Part shown: one piece after another, positions 33,971 to 45,505 of the stretch
Position numbering within the stretch: the first letter of the stretch is position 1
How the letters are laid out: every line of letters starts with the position of its first letter
Source of the DNA: Candidatus Binatia bacterium
GTDB lineage: Bacteria; Desulfobacterota; Binatia; Bin18
Direction: 5' to 3'
Length of the DNA: 64,000 bases
Assembly: GCA_022820725.1 (NCBI GenBank)
Contig: JAJEFA010000010.1
Span: 124,001-188,000 of the forward strand
Program-made: the position numbers and the translations under genes
Notes under the pieces: model-generated
What the model was told of the DNA's origin: nothing
The model's database searches: none
What the model saw: the letters and a program-made list of their open reading frames with translations, nothing else

Positions 33971-34046
33971 CCTCCCGATCCTGCTACAACACATCCCAGA
34001 ACAATTTGATCACGTTGCATTTTCCGCTACGCCAAGGAGGGAGCCG

Positions 34047-35501
34047 ATGTCGTCACACCAGACAGCCGAGCAGATTCACGCCAAACTGAGCCATCCGGTT
34101 ATTGACTCGGACGGTCACTGGATCGAGTTTGAGCCGGCGGCCATAGACTATTTGCACGAGGTCGCGGGAGAGCGTGTGGCCGAGCGCTATAGCAAGGTCG
34201 CCAACCAGTTTGGCAATAAGAAATGGGCGGGTCTCTCCGAAGAGGAACGCAAGGATCGGCGGATGCTCCAGCCGGCTTGGTGGGGGGTGCCGACCAAGAA
34301 TACGCGCGACCGTGCGACCGCGATGCTGCCCAAGCTGCTGTACGAACGCCTGGATGAGCTCGGTATCGACTTTGGGGTAATCTACCCGACCGGAGGCGCG
34401 CTGTTTGCGCCGTTTCTGCGAGATGATGAGGTGCGCCGGGCGGCCTGCCGCGCGTTTAATATGTATACGGCCGATCAGTTCGCCGGCCTGGAAGATCGCC
34501 TGACTCCGGCCGCGGTGGTGCCGATGTTTACCCCGGAGGAGGCGATTGACGAGCTGGAGTTCATCAAGAGCAAGGGCTTTAAGGTGGCCATGCTGTCGAG
34601 CCTCATCCGGCGTCAGGTTCCGGCGGTGGCACGCAAGGCGCCCGAGGCCGGCCGCTATGCGATCTGGCACGACACCCTGGGCATAGACAGCGCGCATGAT
34701 TATGACCCGGTCTGGGCAAAATGCCTCGAAGTCGGCATCCCGCCCAGCTTTCACTCGGCCTCGTCAGGCATCGGCATGCGGGCCTCGATTTCCAATTTTG
34801 TGTACAACCACATCGGCCATTTTGCCCAGGCCGGAGAGGCGGTCTGCAAATCCATCTTCATGAACGGCGTGACGCGGCGTTTCCCGGAGCTGCGCTTTGC
34901 CTTTTTAGAGGGCGGCGTGGGCTGGGCCTGTGGCCTGTACAGCGACCTCATCGGGCACTGGAAGATACGCAATCCCAAGGCCCTGGACAATGTGAACCCC
35001 GCCAATCTGAACCAGGAAATGCTGGTCGATTTGTTCCAGAAATACGGCTCGCCCGCGGCGATGGAAAAGCTGGGGCAGAAAGCGACGCAGGCCCATCTCG
35101 GCCTGCTCACCAAAGAGCCGGAGAAACTGGACGATTTCGCGCCCTGCGGGATTGAGCGCGCCGAAGACATCCGTGACCTGTTCGTGCCGAATTTCTACTT
35201 CGGCTGCGAGGCCGACGACCCGCTGAACGCCTGGGCCTTCAACACCAAAGTCAATCCGTATGGGGCCAAGATCAACGCGCTGTTTGGCTCGGACATCGGC
35301 CACTTCGATGTGCCGGACATGGCCGGGGTGTTGCCCGAGGCGTATGAAAGCGTTGAAGACGGGGTGATGACGGACGATAATTTCAGGGATTTTGTGTTCG
35401 GAAATCCCGTCCGCTTCTGGAGCGCCGTCAACCCGGACTTCTTTAAGGGAACGGTGGTGGAGTCACAGGCGCGGGCGCGGGCGGCGGAGGGGGCTGCTTA
35501 G
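34047..35501 (+). CDS. Amidohydrolase family protein (PF04909)
   Basis: A 484-residue amidohydrolase-2 protein with AAGGAGG before its ATG. The first metal motif is VIDSDGHWIE, where the usual D-x-H is spaced as DGH. A later strand has PPSFHSASSG for the third-strand His, and the C-terminal metal Asp is in FGSDIGHFDVPDM. Family members include decarboxylases (ACMSD type) and hydrolases acting on aromatic or lactone substrates. Such large PF04909 proteins are abundant in environmental bacteria that degrade complex organics. It ends convergently with an MBL-fold gene, with stops overlapping by 4 bp. The exact substrate is unknown. Confidence 0.87.
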   Translation: MSSHQTAEQIHAKLSHPVIDSDGHWIEFEPAAIDYLHEVAGERVAERYSKVANQFGNKKWAGLSEEERKDRRMLQPAWWGVPTKNTRDRATAMLPKLLYERLDELGIDFGVIYPTGGALFAPFLRDDEVRRAACRAFNMYTADQFAGLEDRLTPAAVVPMFTPEEAIDELEFIKSKGFKVAMLSSLIRRQVPAVARKAPEAGRYAIWHDTLGIDSAHDYDPVWAKCLEVGIPPSFHSASSGIGMRASISNFVYNHIGHFAQAGEAVCKSIFMNGVTRRFPELRFAFLEGGVGWACGLYSDLIGHWKIRNPKALDNVNPANLNQEMLVDLFQKYGSPAAMEKLGQKATQAHLGLLTKEPEKLDDFAPCGIERAEDIRDLFVPNFYFGCEADDPLNAWAFNTKVNPYGAKINALFGSDIGHFDVPDMAGVLPEAYESVEDGVMTDDNFRDFVFGNPVRFWSAVNPDFFKGTVVESQARARAAEGAA

Positions 35502-36457
35502 GTACAGCACCAATCCGGCTCACCCGCGGCGTGGTTGTGGCGTTCGGCCCGGAGTTGGCGCATGCCGTCCATCATACGCTGCCGGTCGATGGGTTGGTCG
35601 AGTTCGTTCTGAAACTCCTGGTAGAGCCGCATGATATTGGGCAGAATCCGCTCGGGCTCGCGCCAGCGGGCATAGATGCCGAGCTTCACGTCGCGGGCGG
35701 CTTCTTCGGGGCTCATACCGAGCTGAAAACGCTTCTTGGCCTCGCGCCGGATGAGCATGAGGTAGGACCGCATTTCGCGCAGTTCTTTTTTGCCGCCAAG
35801 CGGGCCGTGCCCCGGCACGATAAGGTCCACGTCCATCTTCAAAATTCGATCAGCAACCTTGATCCAATTGCCGACATGCCCCTGGAAGGCCAGGGGCGTG
35901 ACATAATAAAAAGCCAGGTCCCCGGCAAAAAGAATCTTGTCTTTGGGTAAATAGACAAAGGCGTCCCCAAAGGTGTGGGCCGGTCCGAGATGACGCAGTT
36001 CCACGTCTCGTCCGGATTGGTGGAAGACCAGCCGGTCTTCAAAGGTCAGGTCCGGGGCCTTGGGCTTGAGCTTGGAGAACTCCTTGGCAAAACGGGGAAT
36101 ACGTTGCTGGAGTTGCTTGACGGGTATGCCTTCCCGGACCTGTTCGTCACGACAGAAAGTATGGCTGATGACCTGGGCGTCCCGAAAGAGGAAATTGCCG
36201 CCGCTGTGATCGACGTGATGATGGGTGTTGACCAGCCGGGAGACCGGCCGTTTCGTCACCTTCTTAATCGCCCCGAGGAAGCGCGTGGTCATGGACGGAA
36301 CCATAAGGGCGTCGATTGCCATGACGCCTTCACGATCCAACAACAGGCCGGCATTGCTGACACCCAGTTCCCCGTACGCCTGAATATAAGCGTAGATTTT
36401 TGGCGCGACCTCCTCGATCCCCGTTCGCCAACCTGCGGGAGTGATGTAGTCGTGCAT
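35498..36457 (-). CDS. MBL-fold metallohydrolase
   Basis: From the ATG at 36457 this is a 319-residue cytosolic metallo-beta-lactamase-fold hydrolase. The dizinc motif is NTHHHVDHSGGN (HHxDH), further ligands are in LGPAHTFGDAF and LFAGDLAFYY, and a final His is in VPGHGPLGGK. The broader frame upstream would overlap the preceding amidohydrolase stop. It follows that amidohydrolase by 13 bp, so the two probably form an operon, for example opening a lactone or thioester after amidohydrolase action. That pathway role is inference. Confidence 0.88.
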   Translation of the reverse strand: MHDYITPAGWRTGIEEVAPKIYAYIQAYGELGVSNAGLLLDREGVMAIDALMVPSMTTRFLGAIKKVTKRPVSRLVNTHHHVDHSGGNFLFRDAQVISHTFCRDEQVREGIPVKQLQQRIPRFAKEFSKLKPKAPDLTFEDRLVFHQSGRDVELRHLGPAHTFGDAFVYLPKDKILFAGDLAFYYVTPLAFQGHVGNWIKVADRILKMDVDLIVPGHGPLGGKKELREMRSYLMLIRREAKKRFQLGMSPEEAARDVKLGIYARWREPERILPNIMRLYQEFQNELDQPIDRQRMMDGMRQLRAERHNHAAGEPDWCCT

Positions 36458-36470
36458 AGGCCACCAGCGT

Positions 36471-37571
36471 TCAGAGGTTAAATAGACGGGCGGCATTCTC
36501 GCTCAGGATTTTTTTCTTCAGCCCGTCCGATATATCCGTCCGTTCATAGATGGCTTTGACCGAATCCGGGCACATGCAGTCCCAGTGCGAGTAGTCCGAG
36601 GCATAGATGAGGCGCTCTTCCCCGATCAGTTGAGCCACGAACGGAATGGTTTTTTCGTCCGGCTCGACCGCGAAGAAGCAGTTCTCGCTCGTAATCCAGT
36701 CTTCGGGGCTGCGTTGCTGCCAGGGCATTTGCTGCGGCAATAATTCATAGTGCTCGTGGAGCCGATCCATCATCCACGGCACCCAGCCGGCGCCGGCTTC
36801 CATAAAGGCCACTTTCAGCTTCGGGAACCGCTCCAAAATCCCCCCGGAGGTAAACGAGGCGACGGCCAACATGGTGTCGAGCGAATAAAAGGCGTGCTTG
36901 AACACGTAGCGATCAAAGCGATCGACACCCGCGGAGTTGGTCGAGATGATATGCGCGCAAATGGGGACACCGAGGCCCTGGGCTTCTTTCCAAATCGGGT
37001 CGAACTCGGCTTCGTGCAGGAGCTTACCCCCGAAATTCGTCAGGACCTGGACACCGACCATGCCCAGTTGCTCGACCGTCCGTCTGATTTCGACCCGCGC
37101 CGCCTCGGGGTCCTGCATGGGGATCATGGCGATACCTTTGAGACGGTCGGCGTAGGGTTTACAGTATTCGGCCAGCCAGTTGTTATACGCGACGGAGACC
37201 GCCATACCCAGGCCGGGGTCTTCAATTGACGCGGCGGCACCAAGACCGATGAAAGTCCCGAACAGGACGGCAATGTCGATTCCTTCGAGGTCCATATCGG
37301 GGATACGTTTGTGCGGGTCCTGCATCCCCTCGCGATCCCAGCCCCATTGGTGGTCCGGCTTCCTGGGCTCGGGCCACATGCCGAGTTGGCCGTAGAAATC
37401 ACGCCGGCTGGGCCACATTTTGCCCTCGACCACCAGATGCTTGCGACCGTCCGGGTAGCTCACCCAACAGGGCGCGTCCTTGTGATAGCGCTCGGGCAGT
37501 AAGTCAATCCAGTTGACGGCCTTCTCATCGACATGACCATCGGCGTCAATGACGGTGTAGTCAGGTCTCAT
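36471..37571 (-). CDS. Amidohydrolase family protein (PF04909), second copy
   Basis: A 366-residue amidohydrolase-2 protein behind a strong CAGGAGGGAAAC site. Metal-site elements are VIDADGHVDE at the N-terminus, PICAHIISTNSAG for the central His, and the C-terminal Asp in LIYASDYSHWDC. It is clearly related to the gene at 34047 (shared D-x-DGH start, FMEAGAGWVPW versus FLEGGVGWACG) but about 115 residues shorter. Family members are decarboxylases or hydrolases of aromatic acids. It lies between the synthetase at 37602 and the MBL-fold gene, all on one strand with short gaps. Confidence 0.88.
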   Translation of the reverse strand: MRPDYTVIDADGHVDEKAVNWIDLLPERYHKDAPCWVSYPDGRKHLVVEGKMWPSRRDFYGQLGMWPEPRKPDHQWGWDREGMQDPHKRIPDMDLEGIDIAVLFGTFIGLGAAASIEDPGLGMAVSVAYNNWLAEYCKPYADRLKGIAMIPMQDPEAARVEIRRTVEQLGMVGVQVLTNFGGKLLHEAEFDPIWKEAQGLGVPICAHIISTNSAGVDRFDRYVFKHAFYSLDTMLAVASFTSGGILERFPKLKVAFMEAGAGWVPWMMDRLHEHYELLPQQMPWQQRSPEDWITSENCFFAVEPDEKTIPFVAQLIGEERLIYASDYSHWDCMCPDSVKAIYERTDISDGLKKKILSENAARLFNL

Positions 37572-37601
37572 GTTTCCCTCCTGTGTCTTCTTTCCGGCTT
37601 C

Positions 37602-39788
37602 TCATTCGGTCGTATCACAACGCCGACGAAACTCCGCATACTCTATTGCGGCCCGAAGCGCGACAACCGCCCGATGGGCGCTCGGGTAACACACGCGACC
37701 GGCCTCGCGGACGGCCAGGGGGCCGGCATTGCCGTACTCCCACGCAGTATAGACGAGTTCGGTGGTCGTAAGGACGGGTTTCTCATGTCGGTCCGCAGCT
37801 TCGGCCGCAGCTGCGGCATAGCGTCGCTCTTGGTTTTCGTGGAATCCGGCCATGCGCTCCAAACCGTAGTCCGGATAGAATGCCCCACCCTTAAAGCCGT
37901 GGGCGGTTGCGGCCTGGATACCCAGACCGAGGTGCAGCACTGCATCGACCTCAGGATGTCCACACACGAGGTCAAGGACTTGAGGAACCGTATCCCGGGT
38001 TTCGCCACCCGCCAGATCAATCGGATTATTGTGACTCCAGCGGGCCGGGACCAGGGTACTAATCGTCTCGACGAGGTCCTGGGGGAGGGGAATGAGGGTG
38101 AGCCCGGCCTGGGCGCAGGCATCCGCGGTCAGAACCCCCCAGCCGCCAACGGTGGTAAAGACCACGACCCGTCTGCCTTGCGGCAGCGGTTGGGTCGCCA
38201 GGGTCGCCGCCCACTCAAAGGCATGTTCGATCGTCGGCGCCCGCAGTATGCCAAACTGGCGGCACAGCCCGTCAAAAACGCGGTCGTCCGTCGCCAGGGA
38301 ACCGGTATGCGATAAGGCCGCCCGCTGCCCCTCTGCTGCGGCGCCACCTTTCACCAACACCAGCGGCTTGTGCCGGGTGAGACCGCGGACCGCATCAATA
38401 AAATGAGAACCGTCAGGCACGCCTTCAAGATAGGCCAGCACGACATCGGTTTCCGGGTCGGCCGTAAAATATTCCAGATAATCGGCGATATTCGTGTGGG
38501 CGGAGTTGCCGGCAGAAACCGCCTTACTCACGCCGACCCCGGTCTGGACGGAGTAGTTCAGGAAGGCCGACAGCAGGTTCCCGCTCTGGCTCACAACGGA
38601 CAGGCGACCCGCCGGAGGATACGGCGCCACAATTTGGGCGCACATCGACACCGGCGTCGAGATCACCCCTTGGCCATTCGGCCCGGCCAGCAGCATACCG
38701 AGTTCCTGGGCGGTTTCGGCGAGTTCGTTTTCCAGGCGGCGGCCCTCCTCTCCGGCCTCCCTATATCCCCCACTGGCGACAAAGGCGGCCCGCACGCCGA
38801 TCTTGGCACAGGAACGCAGCAGTTCGACGTTGGCCGCAACAGGGGTACACACGAAGACGAGGTCGGCCTTATCCGGTGGAATCTCCTCTACGGTCCGATA
38901 GGTGGGTTGGCCGAGAATCTCCGCACCGTCACGATTGACCGGAAATATTTCGCCCTGATATCCGAAGCGTCTGAGGTTGTGCAAAGAGACAAACCCGAAT
39001 TTTCCTGGATGGGAGGACGCCCCGGCAACGATCACACCGCGCGGGTGAAACAGGGGACGGAAGCGTTCCAGGATCTCTTCAGAGGCACGCCGCCGAACTG
39101 CTGGTCCGGTGTGGGCTGTCGTATTCGTGACGATCAGGGCATCAACCGCAATGGGTTTTCCGTTGACAACGATCAGCGGGTTCACGTCCACACTCTCAAT
39201 ATCGGGCCGTTCGACGGCCAGGCGCCCCAGCCCAACCAGGAGATCGGCCAGGGCATCGAGATCAACCGGTTCCTCGCCGCGAAACGGTTGGGTGACGAGA
39301 TGTTTGAACCGCATTCCCTCAACCATGGCTCTCGCTTGAGTGTGGGAGAGCGGCGCCAGGGCAAAGACCACATCACCGAGCGCTTCGGTCAGAATACCGC
39401 CAAGGCCCAGAAGGACGCACGGACCGAATTGGGGGTCGCGGACCATACCGGCGATCAACTCTCTCTTGCCGGCCACCATCTCAGCGACGAGCAGACCGAC
39501 TTCCCCATCTTCAGCCCGCCGTCGCACCCACAGCTCGTGCGCCGCCCGCTCAACCGCCTGGACCGTATCAAGACCGAGGCGGACGAGGTGGCGTTCGGTC
39601 TTGTGTGCAATGCGTGCCCCGCACAGTTTCACCACAACCGGAAGCCCGATCTCCGCTGCCGCACGACCCGCCTCGGACGGGTCCTGGACGAGGACTTCTT
39701 GAGAAATCGCGCCCCCGTATCCGGCAATCACCCGCTTTGAGTCATATTCGGACAGGGTCGATGTGTGCGGCTCGGTCGAACGTTGCAT
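37602..39788 (-). CDS. Acyl-CoA synthetase (NDP-forming), ATP-grasp domain first
   Basis: A 728-residue protein of the acetate-CoA ligase (ADP-forming)/Pat superfamily. Residues 1 to about 215 are the ATP-grasp beta-type domain (GYGGAISQEVLVQDPSEAGR, VVVKLCGARIAHKTE, DVNPLIV). From about 235 comes the CoA-binding Rossmann domain (FHPRGVIVAGASSHPGKFG), then the succinyl-CoA-ligase-like domain with the phosphohistidine candidate in ALSHTGSLA near residue 490. In most bacterial enzymes the CoA-binding half comes first, so this order is inverted. It would interconvert an acyl-CoA and acid with ADP/ATP. It heads a minus-strand run with the amidohydrolase and MBL-fold genes. Confidence 0.87.
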   Translation of the reverse strand: MQRSTEPHTSTLSEYDSKRVIAGYGGAISQEVLVQDPSEAGRAAAEIGLPVVVKLCGARIAHKTERHLVRLGLDTVQAVERAAHELWVRRRAEDGEVGLLVAEMVAGKRELIAGMVRDPQFGPCVLLGLGGILTEALGDVVFALAPLSHTQARAMVEGMRFKHLVTQPFRGEEPVDLDALADLLVGLGRLAVERPDIESVDVNPLIVVNGKPIAVDALIVTNTTAHTGPAVRRRASEEILERFRPLFHPRGVIVAGASSHPGKFGFVSLHNLRRFGYQGEIFPVNRDGAEILGQPTYRTVEEIPPDKADLVFVCTPVAANVELLRSCAKIGVRAAFVASGGYREAGEEGRRLENELAETAQELGMLLAGPNGQGVISTPVSMCAQIVAPYPPAGRLSVVSQSGNLLSAFLNYSVQTGVGVSKAVSAGNSAHTNIADYLEYFTADPETDVVLAYLEGVPDGSHFIDAVRGLTRHKPLVLVKGGAAAEGQRAALSHTGSLATDDRVFDGLCRQFGILRAPTIEHAFEWAATLATQPLPQGRRVVVFTTVGGWGVLTADACAQAGLTLIPLPQDLVETISTLVPARWSHNNPIDLAGGETRDTVPQVLDLVCGHPEVDAVLHLGLGIQAATAHGFKGGAFYPDYGLERMAGFHENQERRYAAAAAEAADRHEKPVLTTTELVYTAWEYGNAGPLAVREAGRVCYPSAHRAVVALRAAIEYAEFRRRCDTTE

Positions 39789-39986
39789 AACGGTACGGTG
39801 ATCCCTCCTGGTCAGTCGTGTCCGCGCCTCGTCATCATGACCGAAGCGAGCGGGCCTGGAAAGTACGGGATACTAGCACACGCCGGGCTGCTCGGGCAGG
39901 CGTCACCGGGCCGGGGTCCTGAGGGGTTGCTTTCACGCAGGTGAGGCATTAGTTATTGTTGACTCCGCAGACTCAAAGGGGACAGT

Positions 39987-40889
39987 GTGAACGCTTCGGT
40001 CAGGCTTATTGAACAAGTGATTCCTTCGACGGTTGCCATTCAGGTCACCGTTCCCTCACAGCACCATTCCGCCCAACTGTTAGGCACCGAGCGTATGGGG
40101 TCCGGGGCGGTGGTGAGCCCGGATGGCCATATTCTGACCGTCAATTATATTGTTATTGGCGCGTCTCAGGTCCAGGTCAACATGATTGATAACACCCAGC
40201 TCGAAGCTGAAGTGGTGGCCCAGGATTTTGCGAGCGGGATTGCCGTACTCAAAGTCTCCCAAGCCGGTTTTCCCGCTGTTCCCCTTCAGCCTTCCACTGC
40301 GCTGAACGCGGGCGATGAGGTTTTCCTGGTCGCCAGTGCGGGAGAAGAAAATGGCCGGCGGGTGAATGGCGGCGGACTCACCTCGGTTTCCCATTTTGAT
40401 GCCTACTGGGAGTATAGCCTGGAGCGGGCGTTGACGAGCACGGCGATGAATCCGGGCTTAGGCGGTGGTCCCATGTTCGACATGCGCGGCCGCATGGTCG
40501 GCGTCGTTTCTCTCAATCTCAATGAAATCGGAAAATTTTCCCTGGCTATTCCGGTTGAGCACTTCACCGAACATCAGGACGAACTCCTGCGCTATGGACG
40601 GCGGGTCACCCGGCCCTCCCGCGCCTGGATCGGCATGTATTCGTATACGGTCAAAGAGCATCTCGTTATCGCCGGCCTCCTGCCCGATGGTCCGGGTGCC
40701 AAATCAGGGCTGAAATCCGGGGATGTGATCCTCGCTATCGACGAGAAGGAAATAGCCGACCGCCGCGCCTTTTATGAACAACTCTGGAGCCGGCCCGCTG
40801 GCGAGACCGTTCTGTTCCGTGTCTTTCGGAATAATGCCGTTCAGAGTGTTCCGGTCGTTTCCGGCAATGTCGAGGAATTTTTCGGCTAA
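39987..40889 (+). CDS. HtrA-like PDZ protein with a lost catalytic triad (pseudoprotease)
   Basis: The fold is that of HtrA/DegP: RMGSGAVVSPDGHILTVNYI in the first barrel, ASGIAVLKV, then MNPGLGGGPMFDMRGRMVGV, followed from about residue 215 by a PDZ domain (AGLLPDGPGAKSGLKSGDVI). In active enzymes these blocks read LTNNHVV, TDLAVLK and NPGNSGGP. Here the catalytic His is Tyr54, the Asp is Gly84 and the Ser is Gly159, so all three residues are gone while structural glycines and prolines remain. There is no signal peptide from the GTG start (AAAGGGGACA upstream), so it may be cytoplasmic. A scaffold or peptide-binding role is inferred. Confidence 0.85.
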   Translation: MNASVRLIEQVIPSTVAIQVTVPSQHHSAQLLGTERMGSGAVVSPDGHILTVNYIVIGASQVQVNMIDNTQLEAEVVAQDFASGIAVLKVSQAGFPAVPLQPSTALNAGDEVFLVASAGEENGRRVNGGGLTSVSHFDAYWEYSLERALTSTAMNPGLGGGPMFDMRGRMVGVVSLNLNEIGKFSLAIPVEHFTEHQDELLRYGRRVTRPSRAWIGMYSYTVKEHLVIAGLLPDGPGAKSGLKSGDVILAIDEKEIADRRAFYEQLWSRPAGETVLFRVFRNNAVQSVPVVSGNVEEFFG

Positions 40890-41015
40890 GCGCCACTCCT
40901 GCCCGGCAACCGTCCGTCGGAGTTCCCCCCTACCCTGTGGGATCTCCTCCTTTTTTGAGGTATCCCGTAGCCCCTTCTTGCCGCGAGTCTGATATACTAC
41001 CCGCAGGGAGAGTAT

Positions 41016-42671
41016 ATGAAAGCGCGGATGCAACTTGGGAATTATCTCGTCGCGTATTTGCGCAGGATTGGCCTGACCCATCTTTTTGGGATTCCGGGTG
41101 ATCTGGTCATTCAGCTTTTCATGAAATTCGGCCAGCCCCACGATATCCGAGTCATTACGTCTTCGCATGAGCCGGGTGCCGGCTTCGCTGTCGATGGGTA
41201 TGCGCGGGCCACCGGAAACATCGGCGTCCTGTGTGTGACCTACGGAGCCGGGGGGCACAATGTTGTGAACAGCGTTGCCGGCTCGTATTCCGAACGGGTG
41301 CCGGTCCTGGTCATCAGCGGTGGGCCGGGTGAGGAGAAACGCAAACTCGGAGTGTTAGTCCATCACCAGGCCAGAGAGATTGAATCTCAATTCCATATTT
41401 TTCAGGAAATTACCTGCGTCGCGAAAATCATTGACGATCCACGGACCGCGGCAACGGATATTGATGAGGTGGTCCAGGATATCTGGCGGCATCAGCAACC
41501 GGGCTATATCGAGATCCATCAGGATATGGTTGAGCAGGAGATTGGCGTCCCCACACGGATCAGAGAGTGGGACGGCAGCTTTTCTCGAACTCCGTCCGAC
41601 ACTCAAAAAGTTGAGGAATCGGTCCGGGAGACAGCCGCCCGTCTCAATCAGGCCCGCAAACCAACCGTTATCATTGGTATTGAAACGTTCCGGCATCATC
41701 TCACGACCGATATCATTACCCTGGTCGAAAAGATCGGCGGACCCTGCCTGACGACCGTTTTGGCCAAGGGCGCTTTTCCTATGGACCATCCCCAATATAT
41801 GGGCGTCCATATTGGGGCCATCTCACCGGCGCCCATCCGCAAACGGATTGAGGAGTCCGACCTGGTGCTCCACCTGGGCTCCCTGCTGACCGATATGAAT
41901 CTGGGCTCACGGCCGCAATACATCGACCGCCACCACTCGATCTGGGCCGCGGAGAATAAAGTGCACATCAGCTTTCATACCTATACCGAGGTCACCATTG
42001 AGGATTATGTCCAGTCTTTATTACAGGCTCCGCTGAGGCGGCATCGGGAAGAGATTACCTATTATGACAATCTCGCCCCTCAGCCACCCGGAGATGAGCG
42101 GACCATCCAGGTCTCGGATATGTTATGGGAAGTCAACAAATTCCTTGATGGGCGCGAAGGCTATATGGTTGTGGCCGAGGCGGGCGACATGCTGTTTGCC
42201 GGGCTGGATATTAAAATTGGTCACGGTGGTGGCTATCTCGCCCAAGGGTATTATGCCTCGATGGGCTTTGGCGTCCCCGGTGCGCTCGGCGCTCAATTGG
42301 GGACCGGTCAGCGGCCGATTGTGTTGTGTGGGGATGGAGCCTTTCAAATGACAGGCTCAGAGATCTCGCACGCGCCCCGTCACAAGCTCAATCCCATTGT
42401 CCTGGTCATGAATAACGGCGGCTGGGGCATTTTTCGGCCGGTCTCCGAACGGCAGGACTTGCTCACCATTCCTCCGTGGCCCTATGCCACACTAGCCCAA
42501 GAGTGGGGCGGTAAGGGATTACGGGCCGCGACCGTCCAAGAGCTGCGCCAGGCCTTATTGGAAGCCGACCGGACCTCGTCTTTTGTCATCATTGAGGTTA
42601 TGGTGTCGCCGCGTGACTTATCGCCGGTCACGGAAAAGTATATCAAGGCCTCAGTTGGCGGGAGCCAATAA
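41016..42671 (+). CDS. TPP-dependent decarboxylase/synthase (PDC/IPDC family)
   Basis: A 551-residue thiamine-diphosphate enzyme with the three domains of the pyruvate/indolepyruvate decarboxylase and acetolactate synthase superfamily. The activating Glu is in SSHEPGAGFAVDGYAR near residue 50, the middle domain follows (KPTVIIGIETFRHHL), and the Mg-TPP motif is LCGDGAFQMTGSE, ending in NNGGWGIF (GDG-x24-28-NN). The lack of an FAD-type middle segment and the WxGIF-like ending favour a 2-oxo acid decarboxylase. An imperfect hairpin lies upstream at 40939-40966. NpdG follows after 34 bp, suggesting one transcript. Substrate unknown. Confidence 0.88.
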   Translation: MKARMQLGNYLVAYLRRIGLTHLFGIPGDLVIQLFMKFGQPHDIRVITSSHEPGAGFAVDGYARATGNIGVLCVTYGAGGHNVVNSVAGSYSERVPVLVISGGPGEEKRKLGVLVHHQAREIESQFHIFQEITCVAKIIDDPRTAATDIDEVVQDIWRHQQPGYIEIHQDMVEQEIGVPTRIREWDGSFSRTPSDTQKVEESVRETAARLNQARKPTVIIGIETFRHHLTTDIITLVEKIGGPCLTTVLAKGAFPMDHPQYMGVHIGAISPAPIRKRIEESDLVLHLGSLLTDMNLGSRPQYIDRHHSIWAAENKVHISFHTYTEVTIEDYVQSLLQAPLRRHREEITYYDNLAPQPPGDERTIQVSDMLWEVNKFLDGREGYMVVAEAGDMLFAGLDIKIGHGGGYLAQGYYASMGFGVPGALGAQLGTGQRPIVLCGDGAFQMTGSEISHAPRHKLNPIVLVMNNGGWGIFRPVSERQDLLTIPPWPYATLAQEWGGKGLRAATVQELRQALLEADRTSSFVIIEVMVSPRDLSPVTEKYIKASVGGSQ

Positions 42672-42705
42672 AAAATCAAGCTGTAAGAAAGAGAGGAGAG
42701 GACGC

Positions 42706-43359
42706 GTGAAGATTGCCATTTTGGGAGGAACTGGAGAACAAGGTCCTGGCCTGGCCCTACGCTGGGCACTCGCGGGAGAAGAGGTCATTATCGGCTCACG
42801 TCAACAGGAAAAAGGGGAGCGTGTCGCAAGCGAGCTCAATCAGGAACTCGGTCGGGACCTCCTGCGCGGAACAGATAATGTCACGGCCGCCGCAGAAGCC
42901 GACGTGGTGTTTATTACCGTCCCGTACTCCGCCCACGTCAAGACGATAGAGTCCGTGAAAGAGCAGATGAAGGGAAAGATCTTTGTGGACGTGTCGGTTC
43001 CGCTCGACCCGGATAACGCCCGGCGGGTGGTCATGCCGGAGGCAGGCTCAGCAACAGAAGAGGCGAAACAAATCCTGGGCGACGATGTCCAGGTCGTGTG
43101 TGCGCTCCAAAATATTTCCGCTCACCTCTTACGTGATGTCAACGCTGAAATTGACTGTGATGTTCTGGTCTGTGGAGATAAGGACGCCAGGCCGACGGTG
43201 ATTGAGCTGGTGCAGAAGCTGGGCATTCCCACGGTTGACGTCGGTCCGCTGGCCGCCGCCAGTTTGATCGAGCCGATTACCGCCCTGCTCATTCGTTTGA
43301 ATATTCGGAATAAAGTGCATTCCGCCGGGATTCGGATCACCGGGCTCTCCGGGAACTAG
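42706..43359 (+). CDS. npdG: F420:NADP(H) oxidoreductase
   Basis: The GTG at 42706, just behind GAGGAGAGGACGC, gives 217 residues starting VKIAILGGTGEQGPGLALRW, a Rossmann NADP(H) site with IIGSRQQEKG carrying the phosphate-binding Ser-Arg. The rest (VVFITVPYSAHVKTI, KIFVDVSVPLD, VCALQNISAHLL, ITGL near the end) is the NpdG/Fno pattern. The enzyme moves hydride between NADPH and coenzyme F420. It implies that the host makes or imports F420 and supports F420 use by the LLM oxidoreductase at 29.7 kb. A bidirectional terminator follows. Confidence 0.88.
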   Translation: MKIAILGGTGEQGPGLALRWALAGEEVIIGSRQQEKGERVASELNQELGRDLLRGTDNVTAAAEADVVFITVPYSAHVKTIESVKEQMKGKIFVDVSVPLDPDNARRVVMPEAGSATEEAKQILGDDVQVVCALQNISAHLLRDVNAEIDCDVLVCGDKDARPTVIELVQKLGIPTVDVGPLAAASLIEPITALLIRLNIRNKVHSAGIRITGLSGN

Positions 43360-43387
43360 ACCCGCCCGATTGCCTCACCCCAGCAAT

Positions 43388-43419
43388 AAAAAAGGCCCTA
43401 CACCAGTAGGGCCTTTTTT
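43388..43419. terminator. Bidirectional intrinsic terminator
   Basis: GGCCCTAC-ACCA-GTAGGGCC is an 8-bp perfect stem with A6 before and T6 after it, so it works in both directions. It lies between the converging npdG and groEL genes and should end both transcripts. Confidence 0.93.
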
Positions 43420-43442
43420 GACGACTGTGCAACGTAGGGAGA

Positions 43443-45421
<1,979 letters not shown>

Positions 45422-45505
45422 ACCTCGTCTCCTTTCTCTCAGACGTGTTTCCTTAACTGTGAATATTCTCTATGGGAGGGATTTCCCCACACTCAGACTG
45501 GAGGG

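Noticed and set aside
38370..39740. A 456-codon plus-strand frame
   Set aside because: It is antisense to the acyl-CoA synthetase, whose ATP-grasp and CoA-binding motifs are unmistakable.
40939..40966. Hairpin before the TPP enzyme as a terminator of the HtrA-like gene
   Set aside because: The stem is imperfect, the T run is in the loop instead of after the stem, and no T run follows.
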